A DNA stretch of 64,000 nt from Sphingomonas sp. LM7 (GTDB lineage Bacteria > Pseudomonadota > Alphaproteobacteria > Sphingomonadales > Sphingomonadaceae): positions 3,751,001 to 3,815,000 of the forward strand of contig NZ_CP019511.1 of NCBI RefSeq assembly GCF_002002925.1. The letters are read 5' to 3'. The translations under genes and the position numbers were made by a program. Every line of letters starts with the position of its first letter. The first letter of the stretch is position 1. The notes below the pieces were generated by a model that worked only from the letters and a program-made list of their open reading frames with translations, had not been told where the DNA came from and ran no database searches. Positions 49,671 to 58,842 of this stretch are shown here, one piece after another.

Positions 49671-50503
49671 GCCTTGAGTGCCATGGCACGGGCATACAGG
49701 GCCTTGCGGTCCAGCCCGAGCTTCTTGGCGACTTCGCCCGCCGCCTTTGCGGGGGGCAATCGAGTAAGCGCTTCGGCCAGCGCCGCATCGGCATCCGCTT
49801 CGCTTGCAGGCGCCGCTTCGCCCGGCGGCGCGACCACCACGACCATCTCACCTTTGGGGGGCGCATCGGCATAGCGCGCCGCCAGTTCGCTCAGCGTCCC
49901 CGTCACGCATTCCTCGAACCGCTTGGTGATCTCGCGCGCGACTGCCGCTTCGCGGTCGCCGAGCTCTTCGGCCAATGCGGCGAGGCAGCCGGAGAGCCGA
50001 GGCCCCGATTCGTAGAGCACCAAAGTCGCGCGAATCGCGGCGATCTCCGCAATCGCCTCGGCCCGCGCCTGCTGCTTGGACGGCAGGAAGCCGAGGAACA
50101 GGAAGCGGTCGGTCGGCAATCCCGCCAGCGTGAGCGCGGCGATCGCGGCGCACGGGCCCGGGATCGTCGTGACGATGTGGCCGGCGGCGCGCGCGTCGCG
50201 CACCAGCTTGAAGCCGGGATCGGAGATCAGCGGCGTGCCCGCGTCGGAAACCAGCGCCACTGCCTCGCTCGCCATCCGCGCGATCAGCCCGGGGCGCACC
50301 GCATCGGCATTGTGATCGTGATAGGGCAGCATCCTGCCCTTGGTGCCGAGGTGGCGAAACAGTCCGGCTGTCACACGCGAGTCTTCGACCGCAACCACAT
50401 CGGCCTTCATCAGTATTTGAGCCGCACGCGGACTGAGGTCGCCGAGATTGCCGATCGGCGTCGCGACGATGTAGAGGCCGGGGGCAAGAACGAGATCATC
50501 CAT
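49667..50503 (-). CDS. rsmI: 16S rRNA (cytidine-1402 2'-O)-methyltransferase
   Basis: 278 residues. LYIVATPIGNLGDLSPRA, EDSRVTAGLF, VSDAGTPLISDPG and TIPGPCAAIAAL are RsmI signatures of the tetrapyrrole-methylase fold. It methylates C1402 of 16S rRNA. Divergent from the lpoA-like gene with 11 bases between start codons. Confidence 0.96.
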   Translation of the reverse strand: MDDLVLAPGLYIVATPIGNLGDLSPRAAQILMKADVVAVEDSRVTAGLFRHLGTKGRMLPYHDHNADAVRPGLIARMASEAVALVSDAGTPLISDPGFKLVRDARAAGHIVTTIPGPCAAIAALTLAGLPTDRFLFLGFLPSKQQARAEAIAEIAAIRATLVLYESGPRLSGCLAALAEELGDREAAVAREITKRFEECVTGTLSELAARYADAPPKGEMVVVVAPPGEAAPASEADADAALAEALTRLPPAKAAGEVAKKLGLDRKALYARAMALKA

Positions 50504-50514
50504 CGGGGAGAGTC

Positions 50515-51726
50515 ATGGCAGACGCCAGAGCAACTGTGCAACCGGGCCTTTGGAACATGCTGCGCGCCGCCGCCGTCGGCGCGGCATTGTTCCTCGCCGC
50601 CTGCGCCAGCGGGCCGCGAATCGTTCCGGAGGCCGAGCGCCCCGCGCCGGTCACCCGGCCGGTGCCCGTGGCGCCGCGCCCGATCCAGCCGGGACTGCCC
50701 CAGGACGTCGAGCGTCATCGCATCGCGCTGCTCGTGCCGCTCAGCGGTCCCAATGCCGGGGTAGGCCGCTCGCTCCAGAACGCGACGCAGCTTGCGGTGC
50801 TCGATACCCGCAGCGATGCGATGCGGATCACCACCTATGATACCGGTGCGGCCGGCGGTGCGGCGGCGGCCGCGCAACAGGCGATCGCCGACGGCAACCG
50901 GCTGATCCTCGGCCCGCTGCTCGCCGAAGAGGCGCGCGACGTGGCGCCAATCGCCCGGCGCGCGCGCGTGCCGGTGCTCAGCTTCTCCAACGATGCCAGC
51001 GTCGCCGGCAACGGCACCTATATCCTCGGCTACGTGCCCGCGCAGTCGATCGAGCGTGTGGTCAATTATGCCACGCGTTCGGGGATCAAGGACTTTGCCG
51101 GGCTGATCCCGACCGGTCTCTACGGCGAGCGCGCATCGACGGCGCTGCTGCGCACGGTGGAGGACGCCGGCGGCCGGGTCCTCGCGCTCGAGACCTATGA
51201 CGGCCGGCCGGGCTCGATGGCGAGCGCGGTCGCCAAGATCAGCCGCTCGCCGTTCCAGGCGATCCTGATCGCGGGCAGCACCGATGGCGCGGTGACCGCG
51301 GCGCCGCTGATCCGCCGCTCGGCCACCGGCAAGACCGCGAGGCTGCTCGGCACCGAATTGTGGAACACCGATTCGGCGATCGGCGGCAAGGCGGCGCTCG
51401 GCGGCGCGTGGTTCGCCAGTGTGCCGGACAATTACTATCGCCAATATGCCAGCAAATACCGGGCGCGCTTCGGCGCGGCGCCGTATCGAATGTCGACGCT
51501 GGGCTATGACGCGGTGCTGCTGACGGTGCGGATCGCGCGCGATTGGCGGCCGGGCGACGAATTCCCCGCGGCGCGGTTGACCGAGCGCGAAGGCTTTGCC
51601 GGTCTCGACGGCGCGTTCCGCCTGGGCCGTGACGGCGTAGCTGAGCGCGCGCTGGAGGTGCAGGAAATTCGCGGGGGGACCACCGCCACGGTTTCGCCTG
51701 CGCCGCCGAATTTTAACGGCAATTGA
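50515..51726 (+). CDS. Penicillin-binding protein activator, LpoA-like lipoprotein
   Basis: 403 residues. Lipobox FLAACASG (Cys about 32), Pro-rich linker, then a periplasmic-binding-protein-like fold (RIALLVPLSGPNAGVGRSLQ, LILGPLLAEEARDVAPIARR, ALVSF-type PVLSFSNDASVAGNG). Corresponds to the C-terminal domain of LpoA/LppC, which activates PBP1A from the outer membrane, without the N-terminal TPR domain. Starts after GGGGAGAG. Its pairing with rsmI and yraN is a conserved neighbourhood. Confidence 0.92.
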   Translation: MADARATVQPGLWNMLRAAAVGAALFLAACASGPRIVPEAERPAPVTRPVPVAPRPIQPGLPQDVERHRIALLVPLSGPNAGVGRSLQNATQLAVLDTRSDAMRITTYDTGAAGGAAAAAQQAIADGNRLILGPLLAEEARDVAPIARRARVPVLSFSNDASVAGNGTYILGYVPAQSIERVVNYATRSGIKDFAGLIPTGLYGERASTALLRTVEDAGGRVLALETYDGRPGSMASAVAKISRSPFQAILIAGSTDGAVTAAPLIRRSATGKTARLLGTELWNTDSAIGGKAALGGAWFASVPDNYYRQYASKYRARFGAAPYRMSTLGYDAVLLTVRIARDWRPGDEFPAARLTEREGFAGLDGAFRLGRDGVAERALEVQEIRGGTTATVSPAPPNFNGN

Positions 51727-51734
51727 CGGCTATT

Positions 51735-51762
51735 CCTCACCCCGGCGGAAGCCGGGGTGAGG
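51735..51762. terminator. Bidirectional hairpin between lpoA-like gene and hemW
   Basis: A perfect 12-bp stem CCTCACCCCGGC (51735-51746) and GCCGGGGTGAGG (51751-51762), GGAA loop, between convergent genes. No T tract. It is also of the dispersed CCCCGGC repeat type seen near 2017-2112. Confidence 0.6.
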
Positions 51763-51769
51763 GACGGGA

Positions 51770-52915
51770 TCAGGCGATCACCAGTTCGCGCAGGATCGCC
51801 TCCAGCACCGGCATGCCCGCTTCGGTGACGGACAGCCGGTCGCTCGCCAGGGTTACCAGTCCCTGCTCCTGCATCCGCGCCAGCGCATGCTGGTCGAGCG
51901 GCGCTTCGCCGCCGGCCAGCGCGGCGACGCGCGCGACATCGACGCCCTCGGGCAGCCGCAGCCCCATCACCAGCGCCTCGACCGCGCGCTCCTGCGGTGT
52001 CAGCGCATCCTCGATCTGCGTGCCATGGCCGTTGCGTGCCACCGCGCCGAGCCAGTTCTCGGGCTTCTTGTGCCGCATCGTCGCGTAGCCGCCACGCCGG
52101 CCATGGGCGCCCGGGCCGATGCCGGCATAGTCGCCATAGCGCCAATAGATCAGGTTGTGCCGGCTCTCCGAGCCCGGCCGGGCGTGGTTGGAGATTTCAT
52201 AGGCGGGCAGGCCGGACGCCGCGGTGATGGTGCGGGTCGCCTCGAACAGGTCGGCGGCGGCGTCGGGATCATAGGCGGCGAGCTGGCCCTTCTCGAACAG
52301 AGTCGCGAAGCGCGTGCCGGGTTCGATGGTGAGCTGGTAGAGCGAGAGATGCTCGGTCCCGAAGCCGATCGCGCGGTTCAACTCGGCTTCCCACGCGGCG
52401 AGATCCTGCTCCGGGCGGGCATAGATCAGGTCGAAGCTCACCCGTTCGAACACCGATTGCGCGGTCTCCAGCGCGGCGAGGCCTTCGCTGACGCCGTGCG
52501 CGCGGCCGAGGAAGCGCAGCGCCTCGTCGTCCAGCGCCTGCAACCCCAAGGAGACCCGGTTCACCCCCGCCGCGGCAAGATCGGCGAACCGCGCGGCTTC
52601 GACCGAGGAGGGATTAGCCTCCAGCGTGATCTCGATGCCCGGTTCGAAGCCCCAATGCCGCTCCGCCGCGGCGATCACTGCCGCGACCGTCTCGGGCGGC
52701 ATCAGCGAGGGCGTGCCGCCGCCGAAGAAGATCGAGCCGAGCTTGCGCCCCGGCAGCTGCGCCGCCTCCTGTGCGAGATCGGCGAGCATCGCGCTGCGCC
52801 AGGCGTCCTGGTCTACGCTCTCACGGATATGGCTGTTGAAGTCGCAATAGGGACATTTGGACACGCAGAACGGCCAATGCACATATAGTGCGAGCGGGTT
52901 GGTGTCGGTGGTCAT
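51770..52915 (-). CDS. hemW: Radical SAM heme chaperone HemW
   Basis: 381 residues. The radical SAM cluster cysteines are 17, 21 and 24 in HWPFCVSKCPYCDF, followed by FFGGGTPSLM, RVSLGLQALDD and the C-terminal HemN_C domain (LTPQERAVEALVMGLRL). The NLIYWRYGDYAGIGPGAHG motif separates HemW/HemN-like proteins. HemW carries heme to apoproteins and does not act as coproporphyrinogen dehydrogenase; the Cys of CxxxCxxCxC (HemN) is Phe here, in line with HemW. Confidence 0.94.
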   Translation of the reverse strand: MTTDTNPLALYVHWPFCVSKCPYCDFNSHIRESVDQDAWRSAMLADLAQEAAQLPGRKLGSIFFGGGTPSLMPPETVAAVIAAAERHWGFEPGIEITLEANPSSVEAARFADLAAAGVNRVSLGLQALDDEALRFLGRAHGVSEGLAALETAQSVFERVSFDLIYARPEQDLAAWEAELNRAIGFGTEHLSLYQLTIEPGTRFATLFEKGQLAAYDPDAAADLFEATRTITAASGLPAYEISNHARPGSESRHNLIYWRYGDYAGIGPGAHGRRGGYATMRHKKPENWLGAVARNGHGTQIEDALTPQERAVEALVMGLRLPEGVDVARVAALAGGEAPLDQHALARMQEQGLVTLASDRLSVTEAGMPVLEAILRELVIA

Positions 52916-52928
52916 TCGCTTGGCTGCT

Positions 52929-53104
52929 CGGCGCGGGTAACGGAATCGAACCCCGCGCGTAGCCCCTCAGGGCGTGGTGCCACAAGGAATCATGGGTTTG
53001 ACGGTCTGAGAAGGGCTGGAGCGGGTAACGGGAATCGAACCCCGCGCGTATCCCTTTAGGGCGTAGCGCCACAAGGAATCATGGGTTCGGCGGCCGGAGG
53101 GGCT
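52929..53104. repeat. Two tandem 88-bp units copying the 3' end of tRNA-Gly
   Basis: GCGGGTAACG(G)GAATCGAACCC, the reverse complement of the T arm and acceptor end of the tRNA, occurs at 52933 and 53021 and, in the real tRNA, at 53109: exact 88-bp spacing. The rest of each unit (GCGCCACAAGGAATCATGGG and flanks) is also alike in the two copies but absent from the tRNA. The 5' half of the tRNA is not copied, so these are not tRNA genes. Confidence 0.85.
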
Positions 53105-53178
53105 TGGAGCGGGTAACGGGAATCGAACCCGTGTATTCAGCTTGGAAGGCTGCTGTACTACCATTGTACTATACCCGC
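53105..53178 (-). tRNA. tRNA-Gly (anticodon TCC)
   Basis: Reading the minus strand: acceptor GCGGGTA pairs with TACCCGC, D arm GTAC...GTAC, anticodon loop CTTCCAA (anticodon TCC, 53144-53146), T arm ACGGG TTCGATT CCCGT, discriminator T and an encoded CCA (53105-53107). One mismatch at the top of the anticodon stem (G-A). It is followed by the two partial copies at 52929-53104. Confidence 0.95.
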
Positions 53179-53209
53179 GAGCCGGCTGCGCGACTGCCAC
53201 AACCCGCGG

Positions 53210-56110
53210 CTATCGGTCAACCGTCTCGCGCACAACAACCATCTTGCCGAAGCCGGAGGCCTTGCCGGGCTCGGTCTCGACCAGCACCACCAGATTGCGT
53301 TCGCCCTGGCCGGCGGGCAGCGTGACATCGAGCCGCGCGGGGGCGGGATCGCGCTTTTCGGCGATCTTGCTGCCATCGATCCAGATCTCGGCGGTGCCGG
53401 CCAGCTCGGTAAAGGTCAGCACGCCGCCGCGCTGGCGGACCCGAGCCGGCGGGGTGAAGTCCATCTGATAGCCGTTCCAGCGGCCGTCCTGCGAAGGTCC
53501 TTCGAGCCTGCCCGAGCGGCCACGTGCAGTGGCGTAGCGGTCGTCGGTGCCGATCTTGGCTAGGGGATCGGGCCGGGTGGTGGTGAACGGGGCGCGGGCC
53601 CAGAAGCTCAGCAGCATCTCGGGCCGGGTACTGGCGACCTGCGCGCGCGGCTTGGCGGCAATCCGGTCGATCGTCAGCGTCGCGGGCTTGAGCCCGGCCG
53701 CGGTGGCGCGAAGCGTGAGCCTGCCCCGCCCGGCATCGGCGCGGACGATCACCTGGGCGAGGCCGTTGAACAGTTTCCTGGTGTTGCCCTTTTCCGGGTC
53801 ATGGTCGTTGGGGTTGCCGTTGCCGAGACCGATGATTTCACCGCCCTCTATCGTGAAACTCGCAGGCAGGTTCACCAGCGGTACGTGCCGCCCGCGCGAA
53901 TCGATAGCGTCCACCGTAACCGGCTGGGCGTCCTCGCCGTCGCCCGCCATCACCCGACGATCGGGAGTCAGGCGCAGCGCGACCGGCGCGCCGACGGTCT
54001 CGATCACCGCATGCGAGACTTCGCGTCCGCCACGATAGCCGATCGCCTCGAGCTTGCCAGGCGCATAGGGGACCTGGAATTCGGGCTGCTTGAGCCGATC
54101 CACCGTCGCCTCGCCGACTGGCTTGCCGTTCAGGCGCAGTACGACGCGCTCGGCATTGGTCAGCGCCACCACGCGGATCGGCTGCCCTTCCTTGCCCGGC
54201 CAGCTCCAATGCGGCTGGAGCGCGAGCACGGGTTCGTCGTCGATCCATTGTGCGCGGTGCTGGAGGAAGGCGAGCTTGGGAAAGCCGCAAATGTCCATGA
54301 TCCCGAAGAAGCTCGACGTGGACGGCCATTCGAACGGCGTCGGCTCGCCATGATAGTCGAAACCGGTCCAGACGAACCCGCCGGCGAGGAACGGGCGCTC
54401 GGCGATCGCCTTCCAGGCGGCGCTGTGGGTGGCGCCCCAGGGCGCGCCTTCGTCGTCATAGCTGGTCATGACGTTGCGGGCCTTGTCGCTCGCCCATTCG
54501 CCACGGGTCGCAAAGGCGCTGGTGTCCTCCGAGCTGGTCAGCGGCTTGTCCGGGAACGCGGCGTGATATTTGTCGTATTGCGGGATCTGGTAGTTGAACC
54601 CGACCACGTCGACTGCGTGGCTGACGTTGAGCGGCGTGAACATCCCGTCGTTCATCGCCGCGGTCACCGGGCGGCTGTCGTCGAGCGCCTTGACCACCGC
54701 GGCCATGCGCCGGACCATCTCATAGCCCTGCGAGCTGCCCTGCATCGGCTCCTCGTTGAACACCGACCACATGAACACCGAGGGCCGGTTGCGGTCGCGG
54801 CGGACCAGCCATTCGAGCTGCTCCATATAGTCGGGGCTCGGATTGAACTGGCGGTTCTCGTTCATCACCAGCAGGCCGTGGCGGTCGCAGGCGTCGAGCA
54901 ACTCGGTTGGCGGGGCATTGTGCGACATGCGGATCGCGTTCGATCCGAGCGCCTTCAGCCGGCGAATGCGCCAGTCCCACAATGCGTCGGGAATCGCGGT
55001 GCCCACGCCCGCATGGTCCTGGTGGTTGCAGGTGCCCTTGATCTTGAGCGGCTGGCCGTTGAGGTGGAAGCCGGTCTTGCTGTCGAAGGCGAAGGTGCGG
55101 AACCCGATATTGATGCGGCGCTCGTCGACCTGCTTGTCGCCCGCATGCACGGTCACCAGCAGCGGATAGAGCGTCGGGCTGTCGGGTGACCATAGCTCAG
55201 GGTCCGCCACCGGCAGCGCGATGTTCGCCGTTGCGGCGACCAACGGGCGCACCGATACTTCGTCCGATCCGACTGCGATCTCCTGACCGTTTGCGCGCAA
55301 CAGTCGCGCGCGAACGGTGACCGCCCGGTCGGCGGTGGCGACATTGCCGAGCGTGACTTCGACCGGGACGCTCCAGCTGCCGTCTGCGGTGCGCCGCGGG
55401 TCGCAATGCACGCCGTCGGTGACGATATGCACCGGCTCGCGCACCGCCAGCCAGATATGGCGATAGATGCCGGCGCCTTCGTACCACCAGCCTTCCATCG
55501 GCTCGGCATCGACGCGGATCGCGATCGTGTTCAATTCGTCGCCGAAGCGCGCATAGGGGGTCAGGTCGACATGGATGCCGTTATACCCGCTCCAGTTGCG
55601 GTCGACGATCGTGCCGTTGATCCAGATCGTCGCGTGCGTGGCGATCGCGCCGAAGTCGATCTCTAGGAACTTGCCCTTAAGCGCCGGATCGAGCCGGATC
55701 GTGCGGCGATACCAGCCCACGCCGCGGCGGCGATAGCCCTGGGCGATGTTGGCGCCGCGATCGACCGGCGCCTCGATCGCCCAATCGTGCGGCAGGGTAA
55801 CTTCGCGCCAGTCGCTGTCGTCGAAGGTTAGTCCCGCGGCGCCGTGCGAGGCACCGGCCTTGGCATTCTCGTAGCTCGCCTGATGGCCCTTGATCTCGGG
55901 CATCGGCACGTCGCCGAGATGGAAGCGCCAGCCCTGGTCGAGCAGCAGGCGGCCGGGTTCCTCCGGGGTCGGGCGCGGATCGAGGCCGTCGCGCGGCGCG
56001 GGCATCGGCAGGTCATTGCCGTTATAGCTGTCCACCGCCTTGGCGCGGGCGGGGAGCGCGGGAAGCGCGGACGCCAGCGCCGTGGTTGCCAGAAACGCGC
56101 GCCGATCCAT
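53210..56110 (-). CDS. GH2 beta-galactosidase-like enzyme with DUF4982-type C-terminal domains
   Basis: 966 residues. Tat-like leader (MDRRAFLATTALASALPALP, RR then FL). Jelly-roll sugar-binding domain (about 75-230; TLPHDWAIEAP, GYNGIHVDLTPY), Ig-like domain, TIM barrel with acid/base Glu in VFNEEP and nucleophile Glu in LTSSEDTSAF, then DUF4982-like and a further beta-sandwich ending with PAGQGERNLVVLVET. Exported in folded form. Specificity within GH2 (galactosidase, glucuronidase or other) cannot be told. First of three genes read toward the window's lower coordinates together with the GH43-like and symporter genes upstream of it. Confidence 0.93.
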   Translation of the reverse strand: MDRRAFLATTALASALPALPARAKAVDSYNGNDLPMPAPRDGLDPRPTPEEPGRLLLDQGWRFHLGDVPMPEIKGHQASYENAKAGASHGAAGLTFDDSDWREVTLPHDWAIEAPVDRGANIAQGYRRRGVGWYRRTIRLDPALKGKFLEIDFGAIATHATIWINGTIVDRNWSGYNGIHVDLTPYARFGDELNTIAIRVDAEPMEGWWYEGAGIYRHIWLAVREPVHIVTDGVHCDPRRTADGSWSVPVEVTLGNVATADRAVTVRARLLRANGQEIAVGSDEVSVRPLVAATANIALPVADPELWSPDSPTLYPLLVTVHAGDKQVDERRINIGFRTFAFDSKTGFHLNGQPLKIKGTCNHQDHAGVGTAIPDALWDWRIRRLKALGSNAIRMSHNAPPTELLDACDRHGLLVMNENRQFNPSPDYMEQLEWLVRRDRNRPSVFMWSVFNEEPMQGSSQGYEMVRRMAAVVKALDDSRPVTAAMNDGMFTPLNVSHAVDVVGFNYQIPQYDKYHAAFPDKPLTSSEDTSAFATRGEWASDKARNVMTSYDDEGAPWGATHSAAWKAIAERPFLAGGFVWTGFDYHGEPTPFEWPSTSSFFGIMDICGFPKLAFLQHRAQWIDDEPVLALQPHWSWPGKEGQPIRVVALTNAERVVLRLNGKPVGEATVDRLKQPEFQVPYAPGKLEAIGYRGGREVSHAVIETVGAPVALRLTPDRRVMAGDGEDAQPVTVDAIDSRGRHVPLVNLPASFTIEGGEIIGLGNGNPNDHDPEKGNTRKLFNGLAQVIVRADAGRGRLTLRATAAGLKPATLTIDRIAAKPRAQVASTRPEMLLSFWARAPFTTTRPDPLAKIGTDDRYATARGRSGRLEGPSQDGRWNGYQMDFTPPARVRQRGGVLTFTELAGTAEIWIDGSKIAEKRDPAPARLDVTLPAGQGERNLVVLVETEPGKASGFGKMVVVRETVDR

Positions 56111-56121
56111 GCTTCTTCCCC

Positions 56122-57081
56122 TTATTTGCCCAGCCGCATCGTCACCGGCTTGGTGCGATCGATCGAAATCACCCCGTTCTTTTCCTCAAGCTCAGCGATC
56201 TGGAGCACGGTGCGTCGGCTCCAATCGGGATCCTTGGCGGCTTCGGGTTCGCCCGACTGGTGGACGAAGTAGACCAGATAAGCGCGGTCGCCGGAAACGA
56301 TGACGTCGGGATGCTGGACCTTGGCGCGGTCGGTCGGGCGGGTGCCCGGCTCGCCACCGAGATAGCCGGGCTGCGCGGTCCACTGCTCGCCGTCGGGCGA
56401 ATGCTGTACCAACAGCCCCTTCCACGCGTCGCTGACCAGCCACCAGCGCCCGCGCCAGCGAAACGCCTTGGGGCCTTCGCCGGGGGTGTCGGTGACAGCG
56501 CCGCGCACAGTCCAGGTCTTGAGATCGGCGCTGTCGGCGTACTTGATCGCTTTGTTCGCGCGCTCGTCATTGAACCACATGCGGTAGCCGCCCTGCGGCA
56601 GTGCCAGCACGCTCGCGTCGATCACGCGGTCCGAGCCGAGGTCGACGCGCTCGCCGCACTTCCAGCTTTTGAGGTCGCCGCTGGTGAGGTGGACGAGGAA
56701 GCGCGGTGCGTTCCAGTCCTGGAACACGCCGGGCACGACGGTGATCCACATGTGCCAGGTATCACCGAAGCGCTGGACTTCGGGCGCCCACAAGGTTGCG
56801 CCGGTGCAGCTCGCTGGAATCGCCGCGGTGCCCGAATAGCGCCACTTCGCGCCGTCCTTCGATCGAGCCACGCCGATCGTGGTGCCGTGCACCCAGCTGA
56901 CGTCCTTGGGGTCGGCGAGCTTCAGGTCGGCGCGGCGATTGGTGTAGAACATCACCCATTCGCCCGTCCTGGCGTCATGGACGGTCGAGGCATCGGCGGC
57001 GCCGTCATGTACCGGATCGCGGAACAGCGGGACCGAAGCGACGGGGTCGGGGGCGAGCAGCGCCAGCGCAGCGAACAGCAT
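56122..57081 (-). CDS. GH43-like five-bladed propeller glycosidase, exported
   Basis: 319 residues with a short leader (MLFAALALLAPDPVAS). FRDPVHDGAADASTVHDART carries the propeller entry, GATLWAPEVQRFGDTWHMWI the middle blade, and IDASVLALPQGGYRMWF follows. These are the features of GH43/GH117-like propellers, though the standard catalytic trio is only partly clear. The ATG overlaps the symporter TGA by one base (TGATG). Eleven bases before the GH2 gene. Confidence 0.85.
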   Translation of the reverse strand: MLFAALALLAPDPVASVPLFRDPVHDGAADASTVHDARTGEWVMFYTNRRADLKLADPKDVSWVHGTTIGVARSKDGAKWRYSGTAAIPASCTGATLWAPEVQRFGDTWHMWITVVPGVFQDWNAPRFLVHLTSGDLKSWKCGERVDLGSDRVIDASVLALPQGGYRMWFNDERANKAIKYADSADLKTWTVRGAVTDTPGEGPKAFRWRGRWWLVSDAWKGLLVQHSPDGEQWTAQPGYLGGEPGTRPTDRAKVQHPDVIVSGDRAYLVYFVHQSGEPEAAKDPDWSRRTVLQIAELEEKNGVISIDRTKPVTMRLGK

Positions 57082-58715
57082 CAGCGGCGCACCGCGGCGA
57101 GGGTGTTCCTCCCCCAGAGCTGCGCATATTTCCAGCCGGACAGATCCTCGACGACCGCACGTGCTTCCGGCGAGGTGGGCTCGGTGCCCCCGGCGCGAAG
57201 ATGGTCGATCTCGGCCATCAGCACGCCATGCGTCCGCGCATTGAGCCGGAAGCGCCACGAGGCGAGCAGGCCGGCGAGCATGACCAGGATCGGCCCGAGG
57301 ATGAGCAGCCAGGTGATCGTGGCGATCGCCTCCGGGGTCTGCTGCATGGCTTCGCCGGGTCCGGCCTTGGGCGAGACATAGCCGCCAAGGTCGATGATGA
57401 AGCCGGTGCAGATGATTGCGGCGGATTGCGCGAGCTTGCGCACCAGCGTCATGACTCCGGCGAAGATGCCCTCGCGGCGCTGGCCCGTGACTGCCTCGTC
57501 GACGTCGGGCAGGTAGTTGTAGATCGACCAGGGCACGAAGTTGAGCGTGCCGCGCCCGAGCCCGGCGAGCAGGATCGGCACGAACAGCCAGAAGATCAGC
57601 ACCGGACTGAACGTCGCCGAGGCCGGGTTGAGCGCCGAGAGCATGTTTCCGTCGAGCGCGCCCAGGTCCGCGACGAAGCCGGCAGGCCGCAGGTAATAGA
57701 AAGCCAGGAACAGCAGCAGCCCGGTGCCGAAGAAGCTGATCGCGATGCGATAGGCGATCACCGGCCCGGTGCGGATGACGATGTTGATCGCGATCATCAC
57801 CGAGATGAGCTGCGCCACATACATGATCGTCAGCAGCTGCGAGATGATCAGCGTCGCGCCCATCATCACCGTGACGACGAAGATCGGGAAGGCGGTGTTG
57901 AAGATGTCCTGCGAGATATAGCCGCCGAGATAGATCGACAGATGCTGGCGGAACGCGCGGATGCGCAGCGTCGAGAACAGGTCGCGGAACATCACGACCG
58001 GGATCAGCAGCGCAGTCTTGAGGTCGAGCGGGGCCGACTGCACCTGCTTCTCGGCGTCGGTATAGGGGCGCTCCCAGGTGAAGATCACTACCAGGGTGAC
58101 GACCAGGCTGAAGATCGCGCCGAAGATCGCGGCCATGATCAGGAAGGTGCTGGGCGAATCCTTGCCGCCGAGGCTGCCGATGATCAGCGTCGGCAGATAG
58201 GAAGCGAGGATCGCGGAGCTCTGCGCGACGATCATCCGCGCGCCGGCGAACTTCGCCTTCTTGCGATAGTCGTTGGTCATCTCCGCGGCGAGCGTCTCCC
58301 ACGGGATGAGGAACATCGTGTAGACGAACTCGAAGAAGATGAAGGTCAGCAGGTAGTAGGTGAAGCTGTGCCCGGCGATGAAGATCAGCGCGAAGCTGGG
58401 CAGCAGCGGGATCGTGGCGATGAGGAAGATTTTCCGCCGCCCGATGCGCCGGCCGATCCAGGTGTGGCGCAGATTGTCCGACACGTAGCCGATCAGCGGG
58501 CAGGTGATCGCCTCCAGCAGCCGCGGCAGGCCCAGGATCAGCCCGGCTTCGGCGGCAGACAGATTGCAGAAGGTGGTGAAGAAGTAGAGCAGCCAGCCGG
58601 TGATGACCGCCTGTGCGCCTGCGCCGAGCATGTCGCCGGAGCCCCAGCCCCAATAATTGTACCAGCGCGGCTGACGGTGCGCGGATGCGGTGGGCGCGGA
58701 GGCGCTGCTCGCCAT
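57081..58715 (-). CDS. GPH-family sugar:cation symporter
   Basis: 544 residues, about 12 helices. GSGDMLGAGAQAVITGWLLY in helix 1, PLIGYVSDNLRHTWIGRRIG and RRKIFLIATIPLLPS after helix 2, and ETLAAEMTNDYRKKAKFAGA after helix 4 match the melibiose-type GPH family (MelB, UidB). Long cytoplasmic loop (about 220-245) and charged C terminus. Takes up oligosaccharides or glucuronides with H+ or Na+. The ATG 58715 follows GAGAGGAAA. First gene of the minus-strand operon, divergent from the PL22 gene. Confidence 0.93.
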   Translation of the reverse strand: MASSASAPTASAHRQPRWYNYWGWGSGDMLGAGAQAVITGWLLYFFTTFCNLSAAEAGLILGLPRLLEAITCPLIGYVSDNLRHTWIGRRIGRRKIFLIATIPLLPSFALIFIAGHSFTYYLLTFIFFEFVYTMFLIPWETLAAEMTNDYRKKAKFAGARMIVAQSSAILASYLPTLIIGSLGGKDSPSTFLIMAAIFGAIFSLVVTLVVIFTWERPYTDAEKQVQSAPLDLKTALLIPVVMFRDLFSTLRIRAFRQHLSIYLGGYISQDIFNTAFPIFVVTVMMGATLIISQLLTIMYVAQLISVMIAINIVIRTGPVIAYRIAISFFGTGLLLFLAFYYLRPAGFVADLGALDGNMLSALNPASATFSPVLIFWLFVPILLAGLGRGTLNFVPWSIYNYLPDVDEAVTGQRREGIFAGVMTLVRKLAQSAAIICTGFIIDLGGYVSPKAGPGEAMQQTPEAIATITWLLILGPILVMLAGLLASWRFRLNARTHGVLMAEIDHLRAGGTEPTSPEARAVVEDLSGWKYAQLWGRNTLAAVRR

Positions 58716-58842
58716 GCGGGGTTTCCTCTCTGGGGTACAGCCGCCGGGAATTCGACACCGTGCCGACACCCGTTCTTTACTCCATATTCTGAACCGCTAT
58801 CATGATATGTGGAACGACATCAAGTCGGCGGGAGAGAAGAGG

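Noticed and set aside
52929..53104. Additional tRNA genes next to tRNA-Gly
   Set aside because: Only the T arm and acceptor end are copied; no D arm or anticodon arm is present.
52821..53200. Short minus-strand frames across the tRNA region
   Set aside because: They translate the 88-bp repeat and the tRNA itself, giving repeated peptides; no ribosome binding sites.
57081..58758. Extension of the GH43-like frame upstream through the symporter gene, giving an 878-residue protein
   Set aside because: The upstream part is out of frame with the symporter, which has clear membrane helices, and an ATG overlaps the symporter stop where the leader begins.
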